This document shows positions 19,101-26,122 of a stretch of DNA of 64,000 nt, piece after piece (within the stretch, counting starts at the first letter, position 1; each line of letters opens with the position of its first letter). The DNA is taken from positions 186,001-250,000 of the forward strand of contig NZ_JACMYG010000004.1 in the NCBI RefSeq assembly GCF_014236655.1, read 5' to 3'. The position numbers and the translations under genes were made by a program. The notes under the pieces were generated by a model. The model did no database searches and had not been told where the DNA came from. It was given only the letters and a program-made list of their open reading frames with translations. Origin of the DNA: Pseudomonas kielensis. GTDB lineage: Bacteria > Pseudomonadota > Gammaproteobacteria > Pseudomonadales > Pseudomonadaceae.

Positions 19101-19135
19101 TCTTCGATCCGAAGGGTGATCGCCAGAACGTGTGA
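16118..19135 (+). CDS. soxA: Sarcosine oxidase alpha subunit
   Basis: This 1005-aa protein has an N-terminal molybdopterin-oxidoreductase-like/2Fe-2S-fold segment ('VYKGFEGDSLAAALLANG', 'FKYSRPRGIF'). A pyridine-nucleotide domain follows ('VLIVGAGPAGLAAALAAARSG', residues ~173-193), and the C-terminal half (~610-1000) resembles the glycine-cleavage T protein, binding THF and capturing the methyl group as methylene-THF. Its size and order are as expected for SoxA. A long open frame on the opposite strand here is a composition effect. Confidence 0.96.
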   Translation: MSQINRLSNGGRIDRNKVLSFTFNGQVYKGFEGDSLAAALLANGVDIIGRSFKYSRPRGIFAAGAEEPNAVLQIGATEATQIPNVRATQQALYQGLVATSTNGWPSVNNDMMGILGKVGGKLMPPGFYYKTFMYPQSFWMTYEKYIRKAAGLGRSPTENDPDTYDYMNQHCDVLIVGAGPAGLAAALAAARSGARVILADEQEEFGGSLLDSRESLDGKPATDWVASVIAELKDTPDVLLLPRATVNGYHDHNFLTIHERLTDHLGDRAPIGQVRQRIHRVRAKRVVLATGACERPLVYGNNDVPGNMLAGAVSTYVRRYGVAPGKKLILSTNNDHAYRVALDWLDASLQVVAIADARSNPRGALVEEARAKGIRILTGSAVIETRGSKHVTAARVAAIDVKAHTVTSPGEWLECDLVASSGGYSPVVHLASHLGGKPTWREDILGFVPGEAPQKRVCVGGINGVYGLGDSLADGFEGGARAAAEAGFQTVEGVLPKALSRHEEATLALFQVPHEKNTARAPKQFVDLQNDVTAAAIELATREGFESVEHVKRYTALGFGTDQGKLGNVNGLAIAARSLNVTIPQMGTTMFRPNYTPVTFGAVAGRHCGHIFEPVRYTALHQWHLKNGAEFEDVGQWKRPWYFPRNGEDLHAAVKRECLAVRESVGLLDASTLGKIDIQGPDAREFLNRVYTNAWTKLDVGKARYGLMCKEDGMVFDDGVTACLADNHFVMTTTTGGAARVLQWLEIYHQTEWPDLKVYFTSVTDHWATMTLSGPNSRKLLSEVTDIDLDKDGFPFMTWKEGLVGGVPARVFRISFTGELSYEVNVQADYAMGVLEKIVEAGKKYNLTPYGTETMHVLRAEKGFIIVGQDTDSSMTPDDLNMGWCVGRTKPFSWIGWRGMNREDCVRDQRKQLVGLKPIDPTKWLPEGAQLVFNTKQAIPMSMVGHVTSSYLHNSLGYSFAMGVVKGGLKRIGERVFAPLADGSVIEAEIVSSVFFDPKGDRQNV

Positions 19136-19165
19136 TTGCTTTGGGTCCTGTGGGGTGTGAGCTGC

Positions 19166-19263
19166 CGCCATCGCGAGCAAGCTCGCTCCCACAGGATCGA
19201 AGTCGCCGGAAAAGTTTGTGTCAGGCATCAATCCACTGTGGGAGCGAGCTTGCTCGCGATGGC
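19166..19263. repeat. Inverted REP pair between soxA and soxG
   Basis: Facing copies at 19166-19194 and 19237-19263 of the GCGAGCAAGCTCGC variety lie inside the operon, a common place for REP pairs that tune downstream expression or protect the upstream mRNA. Confidence 0.85.
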
Positions 19264-19316
19264 AATAGAACAGCCACCACAAAGGTCGGAACCAACAGAA
19301 TTCAAGCAGGTGCTTT

Positions 19317-19949
19317 ATGACCGTAGCCAATGTGTACCAACAACGCCCAACCACCGGGGCCAAGGCCGAGTCGTCGTTGCATCATGCCGACCTCGCCAGC
19401 CTGGTGGGCAAGGGCCGCAAAAACGCCGGCGTGATCGTGCGTGAGAAAAAGCTCCTCGGTCACCTGACCCTGCGTGGCGACGGTCACGATGCCGCGTTCG
19501 CCGCCGGTGTGCACAAGGCCCTGGGCATCGAATTGCCAGGTGCGTTGAGTGTCATCGTCAAGGGTGAAACCAGCCTGCAATGGATGGGCCCGGATGAATG
19601 GCTGCTGATCGTGCCAGGCGGTGAAGAGTTCGCCGCCGAGCAGAAGCTGCGTGAAGCCCTGGGCGAGTTGCACATCCAGATCGTCAACGTCAGCGGTGGC
19701 CAGCAGATCCTCGAACTGAGCGGCCCGAACGTGCGCCAGGTGCTGATGAAGTCCACCAGCTACGACGTGCACCCCAACAACTTCCCGGTGGGCAAGGCCG
19801 TGGGCACGGTGTTCGCCAAGTCGCAACTGGTGATCCGCCACACCGCAGAAGACACCTGGGAATTGCTGATCCGCCGCAGCTTCTCGGATTACTGGTGGTT
19901 GTGGTTGCAGGACGCTGCGGCCGAGTACGGGCTGAGCGTTCAGGCTTGA
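19317..19949 (+). CDS. soxG: Sarcosine oxidase gamma subunit
   Basis: This 210-aa protein is related to the folate-binding fold of T proteins: 'SLQWMGPDEWLLIVPGG', then 'NVSGGQQILELSGPNVRQVLMKSTSYDV' and 'SQLVIRHTAEDTWELLIRRSFSDY'. It is the smallest folate-fold subunit of the SoxBDAG tetramer. It is separated from soxA by 181 bp containing REP elements, and purU follows after 72 bp. Confidence 0.94.
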   Translation: MTVANVYQQRPTTGAKAESSLHHADLASLVGKGRKNAGVIVREKKLLGHLTLRGDGHDAAFAAGVHKALGIELPGALSVIVKGETSLQWMGPDEWLLIVPGGEEFAAEQKLREALGELHIQIVNVSGGQQILELSGPNVRQVLMKSTSYDVHPNNFPVGKAVGTVFAKSQLVIRHTAEDTWELLIRRSFSDYWWLWLQDAAAEYGLSVQA

Positions 19950-19956
19950 TGAGAAC

Positions 19957-19986
19957 CTGTAGGAGCGAGCCTGCTCGCTCCTACAG
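19957..19986. repeat. Single REP hairpin between soxG and purU
   Basis: CTGTAGGAGCGAG...CTCGCTCCTACAG forms a near-perfect hairpin just after the soxG stop. Confidence 0.75.
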
Positions 19987-20021
19987 TAGGCATCCACCGA
20001 TTTCACAGGAGTCACCGCACT

Positions 20022-20879
20022 ATGAGCCGCGCCCCAGACACATGGATTCTGACCGCCGACTGCCCCAGCGTCCTCGGCACCGTGGACGCGGTGACCCGCT
20101 TTCTGTTCGAGCAAGGCTGCTACGTCACCGAGCACCACTCCTTCGATGACCGGCTCTCGGGACGCTTTTTCATTCGTGTGGAGTTTCGCCAGCCCGAGGG
20201 GTTCGACGAGCAGTCCTTCCGTGCCGGCCTGGCCGAGCGCGGCGAAGGCTTCGGGATGATTTTCGAACTGACCCCGCCGCACCACCGGCCAAAAGTGGTG
20301 ATCATGGTCTCCAAGGCCGATCACTGCCTCAACGATCTGCTCTACCGTCAACGCATCGGCCAGCTGTCGATGGACGTGGCGGCGGTGGTCTCCAACCACC
20401 CGGACCTCAAGCCATTGGCCGACTGGCACGGCATTCCCTATTACCACTTCCCCCTCGACCCCAACGACAAACCGTCCCAGGAGCGTCAGGTGTGGCAGGT
20501 GATCGAGGAGTCCGGCGCCGAACTGGTGATCCTTGCGCGTTACATGCAAGTGCTGTCGCCGGAACTGTGCCGCAAGCTCGACGGCAAGGCGATCAACATC
20601 CACCACTCGTTGCTGCCCGGTTTCAAGGGCGCCAAGCCCTACCACCAGGCTTACAACAAGGGCGTGAAGCTGGTCGGCGCCACGGCGCACTACATCAACA
20701 ACGACCTGGACGAAGGCCCGATCATTGCCCAGGGCGTGGAGGCGGTGGATCACAGCCATTACCCCGAAGACCTGATCGCCAAGGGGCGGGATATCGAAGG
20801 CCTGACGCTGGCCCGGGCGGTGGGTTATCACATTGAGCGGCGGGTGTTCTTGAACGCCAATCGCACGGTCGTTCTTTAG
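20022..20879 (+). CDS. purU: Formyltetrahydrofolate deformylase
   Basis: This 285-aa protein has an N-terminal ACT domain (~5-85) and a C-terminal formyltransferase-fold domain with 'INIHHSLLPGFKGAKPYHQAY' (catalytic His) and 'GATAHYINNDLDEGPII' (catalytic Asp). It hydrolyses 10-formyl-THF to THF and formate, regenerating the THF that SoxA needs and draining excess one-carbon units. Its position in the sox operon supports a catabolic rather than purine-related role. Confidence 0.95.
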   Translation: MSRAPDTWILTADCPSVLGTVDAVTRFLFEQGCYVTEHHSFDDRLSGRFFIRVEFRQPEGFDEQSFRAGLAERGEGFGMIFELTPPHHRPKVVIMVSKADHCLNDLLYRQRIGQLSMDVAAVVSNHPDLKPLADWHGIPYYHFPLDPNDKPSQERQVWQVIEESGAELVILARYMQVLSPELCRKLDGKAINIHHSLLPGFKGAKPYHQAYNKGVKLVGATAHYINNDLDEGPIIAQGVEAVDHSHYPEDLIAKGRDIEGLTLARAVGYHIERRVFLNANRTVVL

Positions 20880-20977
20880 ATCGCCATCGCTGGCAGGCCA
20901 GCTCCCACAGGTTCTGGGTTGTTCACCAATCCTGTGTCCACCCCGAATAAGTGTGGGGGCTGGCCTGCTGGCGATGA
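20880..20977. repeat. Inverted REP pair between purU and fdhA
   Basis: Facing copies (20880-20911; 20952-20977) are of a GCTGGCAGGCCAGC variety that differs from the REPs at the dgc genes. They begin at the purU stop. Confidence 0.8.
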
Positions 20978-21079
20978 GGTCATTACAAGCAGCACAAGAT
21001 TCAGCATCTGTACCCGAGCACTTAACGCGCTGCCTGCCTGGGCAACGCGGTTTCATAAAAACAACAGCGAGGTGAAAGC

Positions 21080-22279
21080 ATGTCTGGCAATCGTGGTGTG
21101 GTGTATCTCGGCGCGGGCAAGGTCGAAGTACAGAAAATCGACTATCCGAAAATGCAGGACCCGCGCGGCCGCAAGATCGAGCACGGGGTGATCCTGCGCG
21201 TGGTCTCCACCAACATCTGTGGTTCCGACCAGCACATGGTGCGCGGTCGCACCACGGCCCAGACCGGGCTGGTGCTGGGGCACGAGATCACCGGCGAAGT
21301 GATCGAGAAGGGCAGCGACGTCGAGAACCTGAAAATCGGTGACCTGGTCTCGGTCCCGTTCAACGTGGCTTGCGGGCGCTGCCGTTCCTGCAAGGAAATG
21401 CACACCGGCGTGTGCCTGAGCGTGAACCCGGCTCGCCCGGGCGGCGCCTATGGTTATGTCGACATGGGCGACTGGACCGGTGGCCAGGCCGAATACGCCA
21501 TGGTGCCGTACGCTGACTTCAACCTGCTGAAACTGCCGGATCGCGACCGCGCCATGGAGAAGATCCGCGACCTGACCTGCCTCTCCGACATCCTGCCTAC
21601 CGGTTATCACGGCGCCGTGACTGCCGGCGTTGGCCCGGGCAGCACCGTGTATGTGGCCGGTGCCGGCCCCGTCGGTCTGGCGGCTGCCGCTTCGGCCCGT
21701 CTGCTGGGCGCCGCGGTGGTGATCATCGGTGACGTCAACCCAATCCGCCTGGCGCACGCCAAGGCCCAGGGCTTCGAAATTGCCGACCTGTCCCTGGACA
21801 CCCCGCTGCACGAACAGATCGCCGCGCTGCTGGGTGAGCCGGAAGTCGATTGCGCCGTCGATGCCGTTGGCTTCGAAGCTCGCGGGCATGGCCATGCCGG
21901 GGTGAAACATGAAGCCCCGGCCACCGTGCTCAACTCATTGATGGGCGTGGTGCGTGTGGCTGGCAAAATCGGTATCCCTGGCCTCTATGTCACAGAGGAC
22001 CCGGGTGCGGTGGATGCCGCCGCCAAGATGGGCAGCCTGAGCATCCGCTTTGGCCTGGGCTGGGCCAAATCCCACAGCTTCCACACCGGCCAGACCCCGG
22101 TGATGAAGTACAACCGCCAGCTGATGCAGGCGATCATGTGGGACCGCATCCATATTGCCGACATCGTTGGGGTGGAAGTGATCAGCCTGGACGACGCGCC
22201 ACGTGGTTATGGCGAGTTCGATGCGGGCGTGCCGAAGAAGTTTGTGATTGATCCGCATAAGTTGTTTAGTGCGGCTTAA
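21080..22279 (+). CDS. fdhA: Glutathione-independent formaldehyde dehydrogenase
   Basis: This 399-aa zinc-containing alcohol-dehydrogenase family enzyme has the catalytic zinc region 'STNICGSDQHMVRG...GLVLGHEITGEV' (residues ~43-75), a structural-zinc four-Cys lobe ('NVACGRCRSCKEMHTGVC', ~95-112), and the NAD motif 'GAGPVGLAAAASARLLGA'. It oxidises the formaldehyde released by GbcAB and DgcAB to formate with tightly bound NAD. A good site (GCGAGGTGAAAGC) precedes the ATG. Part of its 3' end is duplicated about 2.5 kb downstream. Confidence 0.96.
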   Translation: MSGNRGVVYLGAGKVEVQKIDYPKMQDPRGRKIEHGVILRVVSTNICGSDQHMVRGRTTAQTGLVLGHEITGEVIEKGSDVENLKIGDLVSVPFNVACGRCRSCKEMHTGVCLSVNPARPGGAYGYVDMGDWTGGQAEYAMVPYADFNLLKLPDRDRAMEKIRDLTCLSDILPTGYHGAVTAGVGPGSTVYVAGAGPVGLAAAASARLLGAAVVIIGDVNPIRLAHAKAQGFEIADLSLDTPLHEQIAALLGEPEVDCAVDAVGFEARGHGHAGVKHEAPATVLNSLMGVVRVAGKIGIPGLYVTEDPGAVDAAAKMGSLSIRFGLGWAKSHSFHTGQTPVMKYNRQLMQAIMWDRIHIADIVGVEVISLDDAPRGYGEFDAGVPKKFVIDPHKLFSAA

Positions 22280-22294
22280 GCATAAAAATCGAGG

Positions 22295-22323
22295 AAGCGG
22301 CGATCCTTGGATCGCCGCTTTTT
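22295..22323 (+). terminator. Intrinsic terminator after fdhA
   Basis: AAGCGGCGATCC and GGATCGCCGCTT pair perfectly around a two-base loop and are followed by T's. It ends the glyA-sox-purU-fdhA run and separates it from the convergent Rhs genes. Confidence 0.9.
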
Positions 22324-22375
22324 ACAATGTAAATCTGATCAGGTCTGTTCGTTGGCTTGATGCAATCGAAAAAGC

Positions 22376-23470
22376 TCAAAAATGAACTTCCAGCGCCCTT
22401 GGGGTGCTTTTATTCTTGCCAGAGTAGGAGCCGAGCTTTCTGATCGAGATAGCTTTTATTTGGTGGGGTCTAATGACCATCTCCATGTTCAGTGTTGGAG
22501 CTACGTCATGGTGTTTGAAGTCATAGTCTCTTCCAGGCTTCATGCCTGAGAAGTTTTTCATGTGGACCTCGACAACTTGGCCACGACCATTTTTGCTCAG
22601 TCCTGCGTATTTCTGTGCGACAGATAAATTCGGGGAGACATAAAATCCAGCACCCAAATTTGTGCTCTTGAAATATTTTTGATTAACACCTTCATTCAGT
22701 AAGCGGTTGGCTGAAGTATCGTCGGTGCCGTGGTAGCCGATGAACTGGTCCTGAGCTGGTGGCGTGCCAAGCTCTGGAAGAGAGCTGCGTCTTTTTGATT
22801 TCTGAGATGAAGTGATTTCAAGAGGCCGTCTTTCACCCCAGCGTGCAGTTGCCTGGCGGTTAGAGCCACCATATTGGAAAATATTTAATGAATTCCGCTT
22901 CGTTGACGGTGGTGTTGTAGAAAAAAACTTAGAAATGAAGTCAAAGCGGCCATGGCCTGTTGGGTCAGAGTACTTACTTGGGTTGCCCGCAGCATATGAA
23001 TAAGCATTCACTCCCCCCTCCCCAAACGGACTCCAACTGTCCGGACTGTTAAACCGCATCAACACCGTATTGAGCGCCCGATAACCATTGCCCAACACAT
23101 AATGCCCGGTCACCGGGTCCGGCCGTTCGCCGTTGAAGCCGAGCAGGCAGCTCTTTGATACGTGATGACCATAAGGGGTGTAGGCAAGGTGCAGGAAACG
23201 CGTGGCGTCGAGGATGGACAGCACGGAACGTTGCTGATCGGTGACGAGCAAGCGCGATTGCGATATGCCGTTCTGACGCCGTTGCTGCGCCAGCAGTTGA
23301 TCTTCGTGCTGCATGATCGAGTGCTGTAGCACGCCTTGAACCTCGGTGGACAGGCGGTCTTTGAGGTAGAAACGTTGGCTGCTGGCCTTTGCCGTTGGGG
23401 TGCAGTCGGCCAGGCGATCCAGTGGGTCGTAGCGGTAGCTGCAGAGCTGGGTTTGGCGTTGAGTCGACAT
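22376..23470 (-). CDS. Orphan Rhs-core protein 2, ADP-ribosyltransferase-like tip
   Basis: This 364-aa protein has an Rhs/TccC core at residues 1-172 (CSYRYDPLDRL, LLVTDQQRSVL, AYTPYGHH, GFNGERPDPVTG, LMRFNSPDSWSPFG, ending DPTGH). The AT-richer tip contains 'FIGYHGT' (H247), 'GAGFYVSPNLSVAQKYAG' (Y277) and 'NMEMVI' (E330). That spacing resembles the H-Y-E triad of diphtheria-toxin/PARP-type ADP-ribosyltransferases, an assignment from motif only. AAGGAG precedes ATG 23470. It is convergent with fdhA, 96 bp between stops. No immunity gene is visible. Confidence 0.78.
   Translation of the reverse strand: MSTQRQTQLCSYRYDPLDRLADCTPTAKASSQRFYLKDRLSTEVQGVLQHSIMQHEDQLLAQQRRQNGISQSRLLVTDQQRSVLSILDATRFLHLAYTPYGHHVSKSCLLGFNGERPDPVTGHYVLGNGYRALNTVLMRFNSPDSWSPFGEGGVNAYSYAAGNPSKYSDPTGHGRFDFISKFFSTTPPSTKRNSLNIFQYGGSNRQATARWGERRPLEITSSQKSKRRSSLPELGTPPAQDQFIGYHGTDDTSANRLLNEGVNQKYFKSTNLGAGFYVSPNLSVAQKYAGLSKNGRGQVVEVHMKNFSGMKPGRDYDFKHHDVAPTLNMEMVIRPHQIKAISIRKLGSYSGKNKSTPRALEVHF
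23021..23454. repeat. Rhs-core direct repeat, copy A (in rhs2)
   Basis: It aligns without gaps (offset 1146) to 24167-24600 in rhs3; by eye I count about eight mismatches. It covers the shared N-terminal core and stops where the toxin tips diverge. Confidence 0.85.
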
Positions 23471-23528
23471 GGGGCGAACTCCTTGAGCGACATGGGATTA
23501 CTTTGGACCAGCCGGACGACTCTGCCTA

Positions 23529-23544
23529 ATAGTCGAACTGCTAG
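23529..23544. promoter_or_regulatory. Degenerate lux-box-like element ahead of rhs2
   Basis: ATAGTCGAACTGCTAG aligns with CTAGCAGAACTGCTAG and keeps one perfect half plus the flanking GCCTA. It sits 59 bp from the rhs2 start codon, so this copy may be weakened. Confidence 0.45.
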
Positions 23545-23626
23545 TGTGTTCTCCCAGTGAACAGATAGGCACTGGCAACAAGACCAAAGCACAAGCTTGT
23601 GGCGTTGGCGGTGGAAACTTTCGTTA

Positions 23627-24616
23627 TCAACTATTTTCTGGGGCGCCTCGGATATCTTTAGGGCGGCGACCTTCGGTGCTTGAAGTTGAGTTGCGTTTTA
23701 ACCATTCATCATAACGAGGAGGTGCGTATTCTGAGTACGGAGGTGGTTTGTCGTGCAGTTGCCAAGGACGCCGTGCACTTGAATGAAGATTCCTCACAGT
23801 GCTCTGTATGTCGGTGATGTTTCTATTTGTAGTCGGAATTTCGCGCGCCCCGCTTGTTGGCGGCGAGGAGCTGTAAGGGTTTGTATACCTCGCAGGTGCC
23901 TCTGTTAGTGAAGTGAGTGCCGTTTCAACAGAGCCGGAAGATGTCGAGTGCCTTGCCGACGTTTGGAGCTGGGTCGTTGAAGTTGCATCTACAGAGAACA
24001 AGTCTCGCGTTGTCCAGGCTGGAGTCTTCTCAGGCCTCCGTTGTCTGAGACCCAAAAGGTTTGCTAATCCTTTGCCAAAACGCATTATGAAATTGGAATG
24101 CCCTGTCGGATCACTCCGATTCACCGGATCCCCCACGCAATACCCATACGCATTCAACCCACCCCGCCCAAACGGACTCCAACTGTCCGGACTGTTAAAC
24201 CGCATCAACACCGTATTAAGCGCCCGATAACCATTGCCCAACACATAATGCCCGGTCACCGGGTCCGGCCGTTCGCCGTTGAAGCCGAGCAGGCAGCTCT
24301 TTGATACGTGATGACCATAAGGGGTGTAGGCAAGGTGCAGGAAACGCGTGGCGTCGAGGATGGACAGCACGGAGCGTTGCTGATCGGTGACGAGCAAGCG
24401 CGATTGCGATGTGCCGTTCTGACGCCGTTGCTGCGCCAGCAGTTGATCTTCATGCTGCATGATCGAGTGCTGTAGCACGCCTTGAATCTCGGTGGACAGG
24501 CGGTCTTTGAGGTAGAAACGTTGGCTGCTGGCCTGTGCTGTTGGGGTGCAGTCGGCCAGGCGATCCAGTGGGTCGTAGCGGTAGCTGCAGAGCAGGGTTT
24601 TGCGCTGGGGGTGCAT
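23627..24616 (-). CDS. Orphan Rhs-core protein 3, Ser/Pro-rich tip with two PPxY motifs
   Basis: This 329-aa protein has an Rhs core at 1-172 nearly identical to protein 2, ending DPTGH. The tip (173-329) has low complexity, rich in Ser, Thr, Pro and Arg and probably disordered, and holds PPPY (291-294) and PPRY (299-302), the ligand motif of eukaryotic WW domains. No catalytic signature is seen. ATG 24616 with AGGGAG upstream is preferred over an in-frame ATG at 24643. The stop is 156 bp from the rhs2 start; no immunity gene lies between. Confidence 0.75.
   Translation of the reverse strand: MHPQRKTLLCSYRYDPLDRLADCTPTAQASSQRFYLKDRLSTEIQGVLQHSIMQHEDQLLAQQRRQNGTSQSRLLVTDQQRSVLSILDATRFLHLAYTPYGHHVSKSCLLGFNGERPDPVTGHYVLGNGYRALNTVLMRFNSPDSWSPFGRGGLNAYGYCVGDPVNRSDPTGHSNFIMRFGKGLANLLGLRQRRPEKTPAWTTRDLFSVDATSTTQLQTSARHSTSSGSVETALTSLTEAPARYTNPYSSSPPTSGAREIPTTNRNITDIQSTVRNLHSSARRPWQLHDKPPPYSEYAPPRYDEWLKRNSTSSTEGRRPKDIRGAPENS
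24167..24600. repeat. Rhs-core direct repeat, copy B (in rhs3)
   Basis: Partner of 23021-23454. High identity without indels suggests recent duplication or gene conversion. More diverged relatives of the same segment lie in the genes ending at 25036 and 26123. Confidence 0.85.
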
Positions 24617-24683
24617 GGATGAGGCTCCCTGAGAGATGCGCAATACAGGGTTTTACTGTGACCTAGCCCGACTGAGTTGCCTA

Positions 24684-24699
24684 CTAGCAGAACTGCTAG
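24684..24699. promoter_or_regulatory. 16-bp lux-box-like palindrome ahead of rhs3
   Basis: CTAGCAGAACTGCTAG, perfect 7-bp arms, 68 bp from ATG 24616. The flank GGAAAGGGCGCTG (24711-24723) is also found at the same distance ahead of rhs5. Confidence 0.65.
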
Positions 24700-24730
24700 G
24701 GTCGGCGTTTGGAAAGGGCGCTGTCGCAAC

Positions 24731-24983
24731 GATGGACAGCCCGAACATCCGCTTTGGCCTGGGCTGAGCCAAATCCCACAGCTTCCACACCGGCCAGACC
24801 CCGGTCATGAAGTACAACCGCCAACTGATGCGGACGATCATGTGGGACCGCATTCATATTGCCGACATCGTTGGGGTGGAAGTGATCAGCCTGGACGACG
24901 CGCCACGTGGTTATGGCGAGTTCGATGCCAGCGTGCCGAAGAAGTTTGTGATTGATCTGCATAAGCTTTTTAGTGTGATGTAA
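24731..24983 (+). pseudogene. Duplicated 3' fragment of fdhA
   Basis: It matches the last ~250 bp of intact fdhA (from about 22030 to the stop) with scattered substitutions, an in-frame TGA at 24765-24767 replacing a Trp codon, and an altered last residue. There is no start or 5' part. Its left edge abuts the rhs3 upstream region and its right edge faces the rhs4 stop at 25036, just as intact fdhA faces the rhs2 stop. It marks a past duplication that carried Rhs genes with it. Confidence 0.9.
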
Positions 24984-25035
24984 GAGGTTTATTTCGCCAT
25001 TTACATCAGCGACGCTGAACGGTATGGCGTTGTTT

Positions 25036-26100
25036 TTATTGTTCCCGTACATCTCTAAATCTCATTACCCAATGATTAGTATGCTCTTGTTCTGACATGA
25101 ATCGATTGAAGTTTGAACTCACTTGTGCGTCGCCTGTGATTGTTAAGGCTAGCGAGCTGTGCGCTGCTTTTGCGATTTTCACTTGATCTATTTGCATGGT
25201 GCCTGCTTTCGCGGTTCCACGTGCAGCGTTCGAGTGGAGGAGTTTAAAGTCTGTTGTGTGAACAGAAACTACTTCGCCTCTTGTGTGAAAGTTTGCGTAA
25301 GCTCTTGCTCCTTCATAAGTGTTGGTTATGAAGAGGTGTTTAGTGTCGTTGTGAACTCCGTTGGTTAACATGCTTTGCGCGTTTTCCACACTTGTGCCGT
25401 GATAGCCGAGAAAAACCGACTTGTCGTCAGTGACGTTGTATGGCTGGCTGTTGGGAGGGGTGACAGTTGAGTTTCTTCCAGTCGTAGAGTTAGAAGTATG
25501 GTTGCTGCTCGTTTTAGGGGAGGGCTTCATTATCCGTGCCCAGCGCAGAAAATCCTTCACGAGTCCTGGTATATGTCCGTTAGGATCCTGTCTATTGATC
25601 GGATCCCCCACACAGTACCCATACGCATTCAACCCACCCCGCCCAAACGGACTCCAACTGTCCGGGCTGTTGAACCGCATCAACACCGGGTTAAACGCCC
25701 GATAGCCATTGCCCAGCAAATAACATCCGGTTACCGGATCCGGCCGTTCACCGTTGAAAGCGAGCAGGCTGAGCAAGCCGTTTTCCGGGGCGCGATGACC
25801 GTATGGCGAATAGGCGAGGAGATGGGCGCGCGTCGAGTCGATCAGGGCCAGCACTGAGCGTTGTTGATCGGTGGCCAGCAAGTGAGTGTGTCGCGTGCCG
25901 GCTTGGCGTTGCTGGTGGGCCAGCAAGTGATTCTCATACTGCATGACCGAGTGCTGGAGCGTGCCTTGAATCTCGGTGACTAGGTGTTCCTTGAGGTAGA
26001 ACTGCTTGGCGGATGCTTGTGTTGTCTTGGTGCGGGTGCTGAGAAAATTTAAGGGGTCGTAATTGTATTGGCAAAGAACTTCTCTGTGTTTAACACTCAT
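25036..26100 (-). CDS. Orphan Rhs-core protein 4, degenerate ART-like tip
   Basis: This 354-aa protein has an Rhs core at 1-175 (CQYNYDPLNFL, LLATDQQRSVL, LAFNGERPDPVTG, MRFNSPDSWSPFGRGG, ending DPNGH) that is more diverged than proteins 2, 3 and 5. The tip has 'FLGYHGTSVENAQSMLTNGV' (H234) like protein 2, but at the expected Tyr the sequence reads 'HLFITN' and at the expected Glu 'TMQIDQ'. Activity is therefore doubtful, or the fold is used differently. ATG 26100 (GGAG six bases upstream) lies only 22 bp after the rhs5 stop and has no palindrome of its own, so it is probably co-transcribed with rhs5. Confidence 0.75.
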   Translation of the reverse strand: MSVKHREVLCQYNYDPLNFLSTRTKTTQASAKQFYLKEHLVTEIQGTLQHSVMQYENHLLAHQQRQAGTRHTHLLATDQQRSVLALIDSTRAHLLAYSPYGHRAPENGLLSLLAFNGERPDPVTGCYLLGNGYRAFNPVLMRFNSPDSWSPFGRGGLNAYGYCVGDPINRQDPNGHIPGLVKDFLRWARIMKPSPKTSSNHTSNSTTGRNSTVTPPNSQPYNVTDDKSVFLGYHGTSVENAQSMLTNGVHNDTKHLFITNTYEGARAYANFHTRGEVVSVHTTDFKLLHSNAARGTAKAGTMQIDQVKIAKAAHSSLALTITGDAQVSSNFNRFMSEQEHTNHWVMRFRDVREQ

Positions 26101-26122
26101 GTGGCACTCCATTGAAGGGGTA

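Noticed and set aside
16037..19363. 1108-codon open frame on the minus strand opposite soxA
   Set aside because: A composition shadow of a GC-rich gene: rich in His, Arg, Gly, Ala and Val, no known domain, no ribosome site, and it spans the coding strand of well-recognised soxA.
24677..24955. A 92-codon plus-strand ORF over the fdhA fragment
   Set aside because: It is in a different frame from fdhA; the fdhA frame itself is broken by a TGA, so the region is a pseudogene fragment.
22280..24983. Insertion sequence or transposon carrying the Rhs genes
   Set aside because: The fdhA duplication prompted a search for a transposase, integrase and terminal inverted repeats; none is present in either Rhs region.
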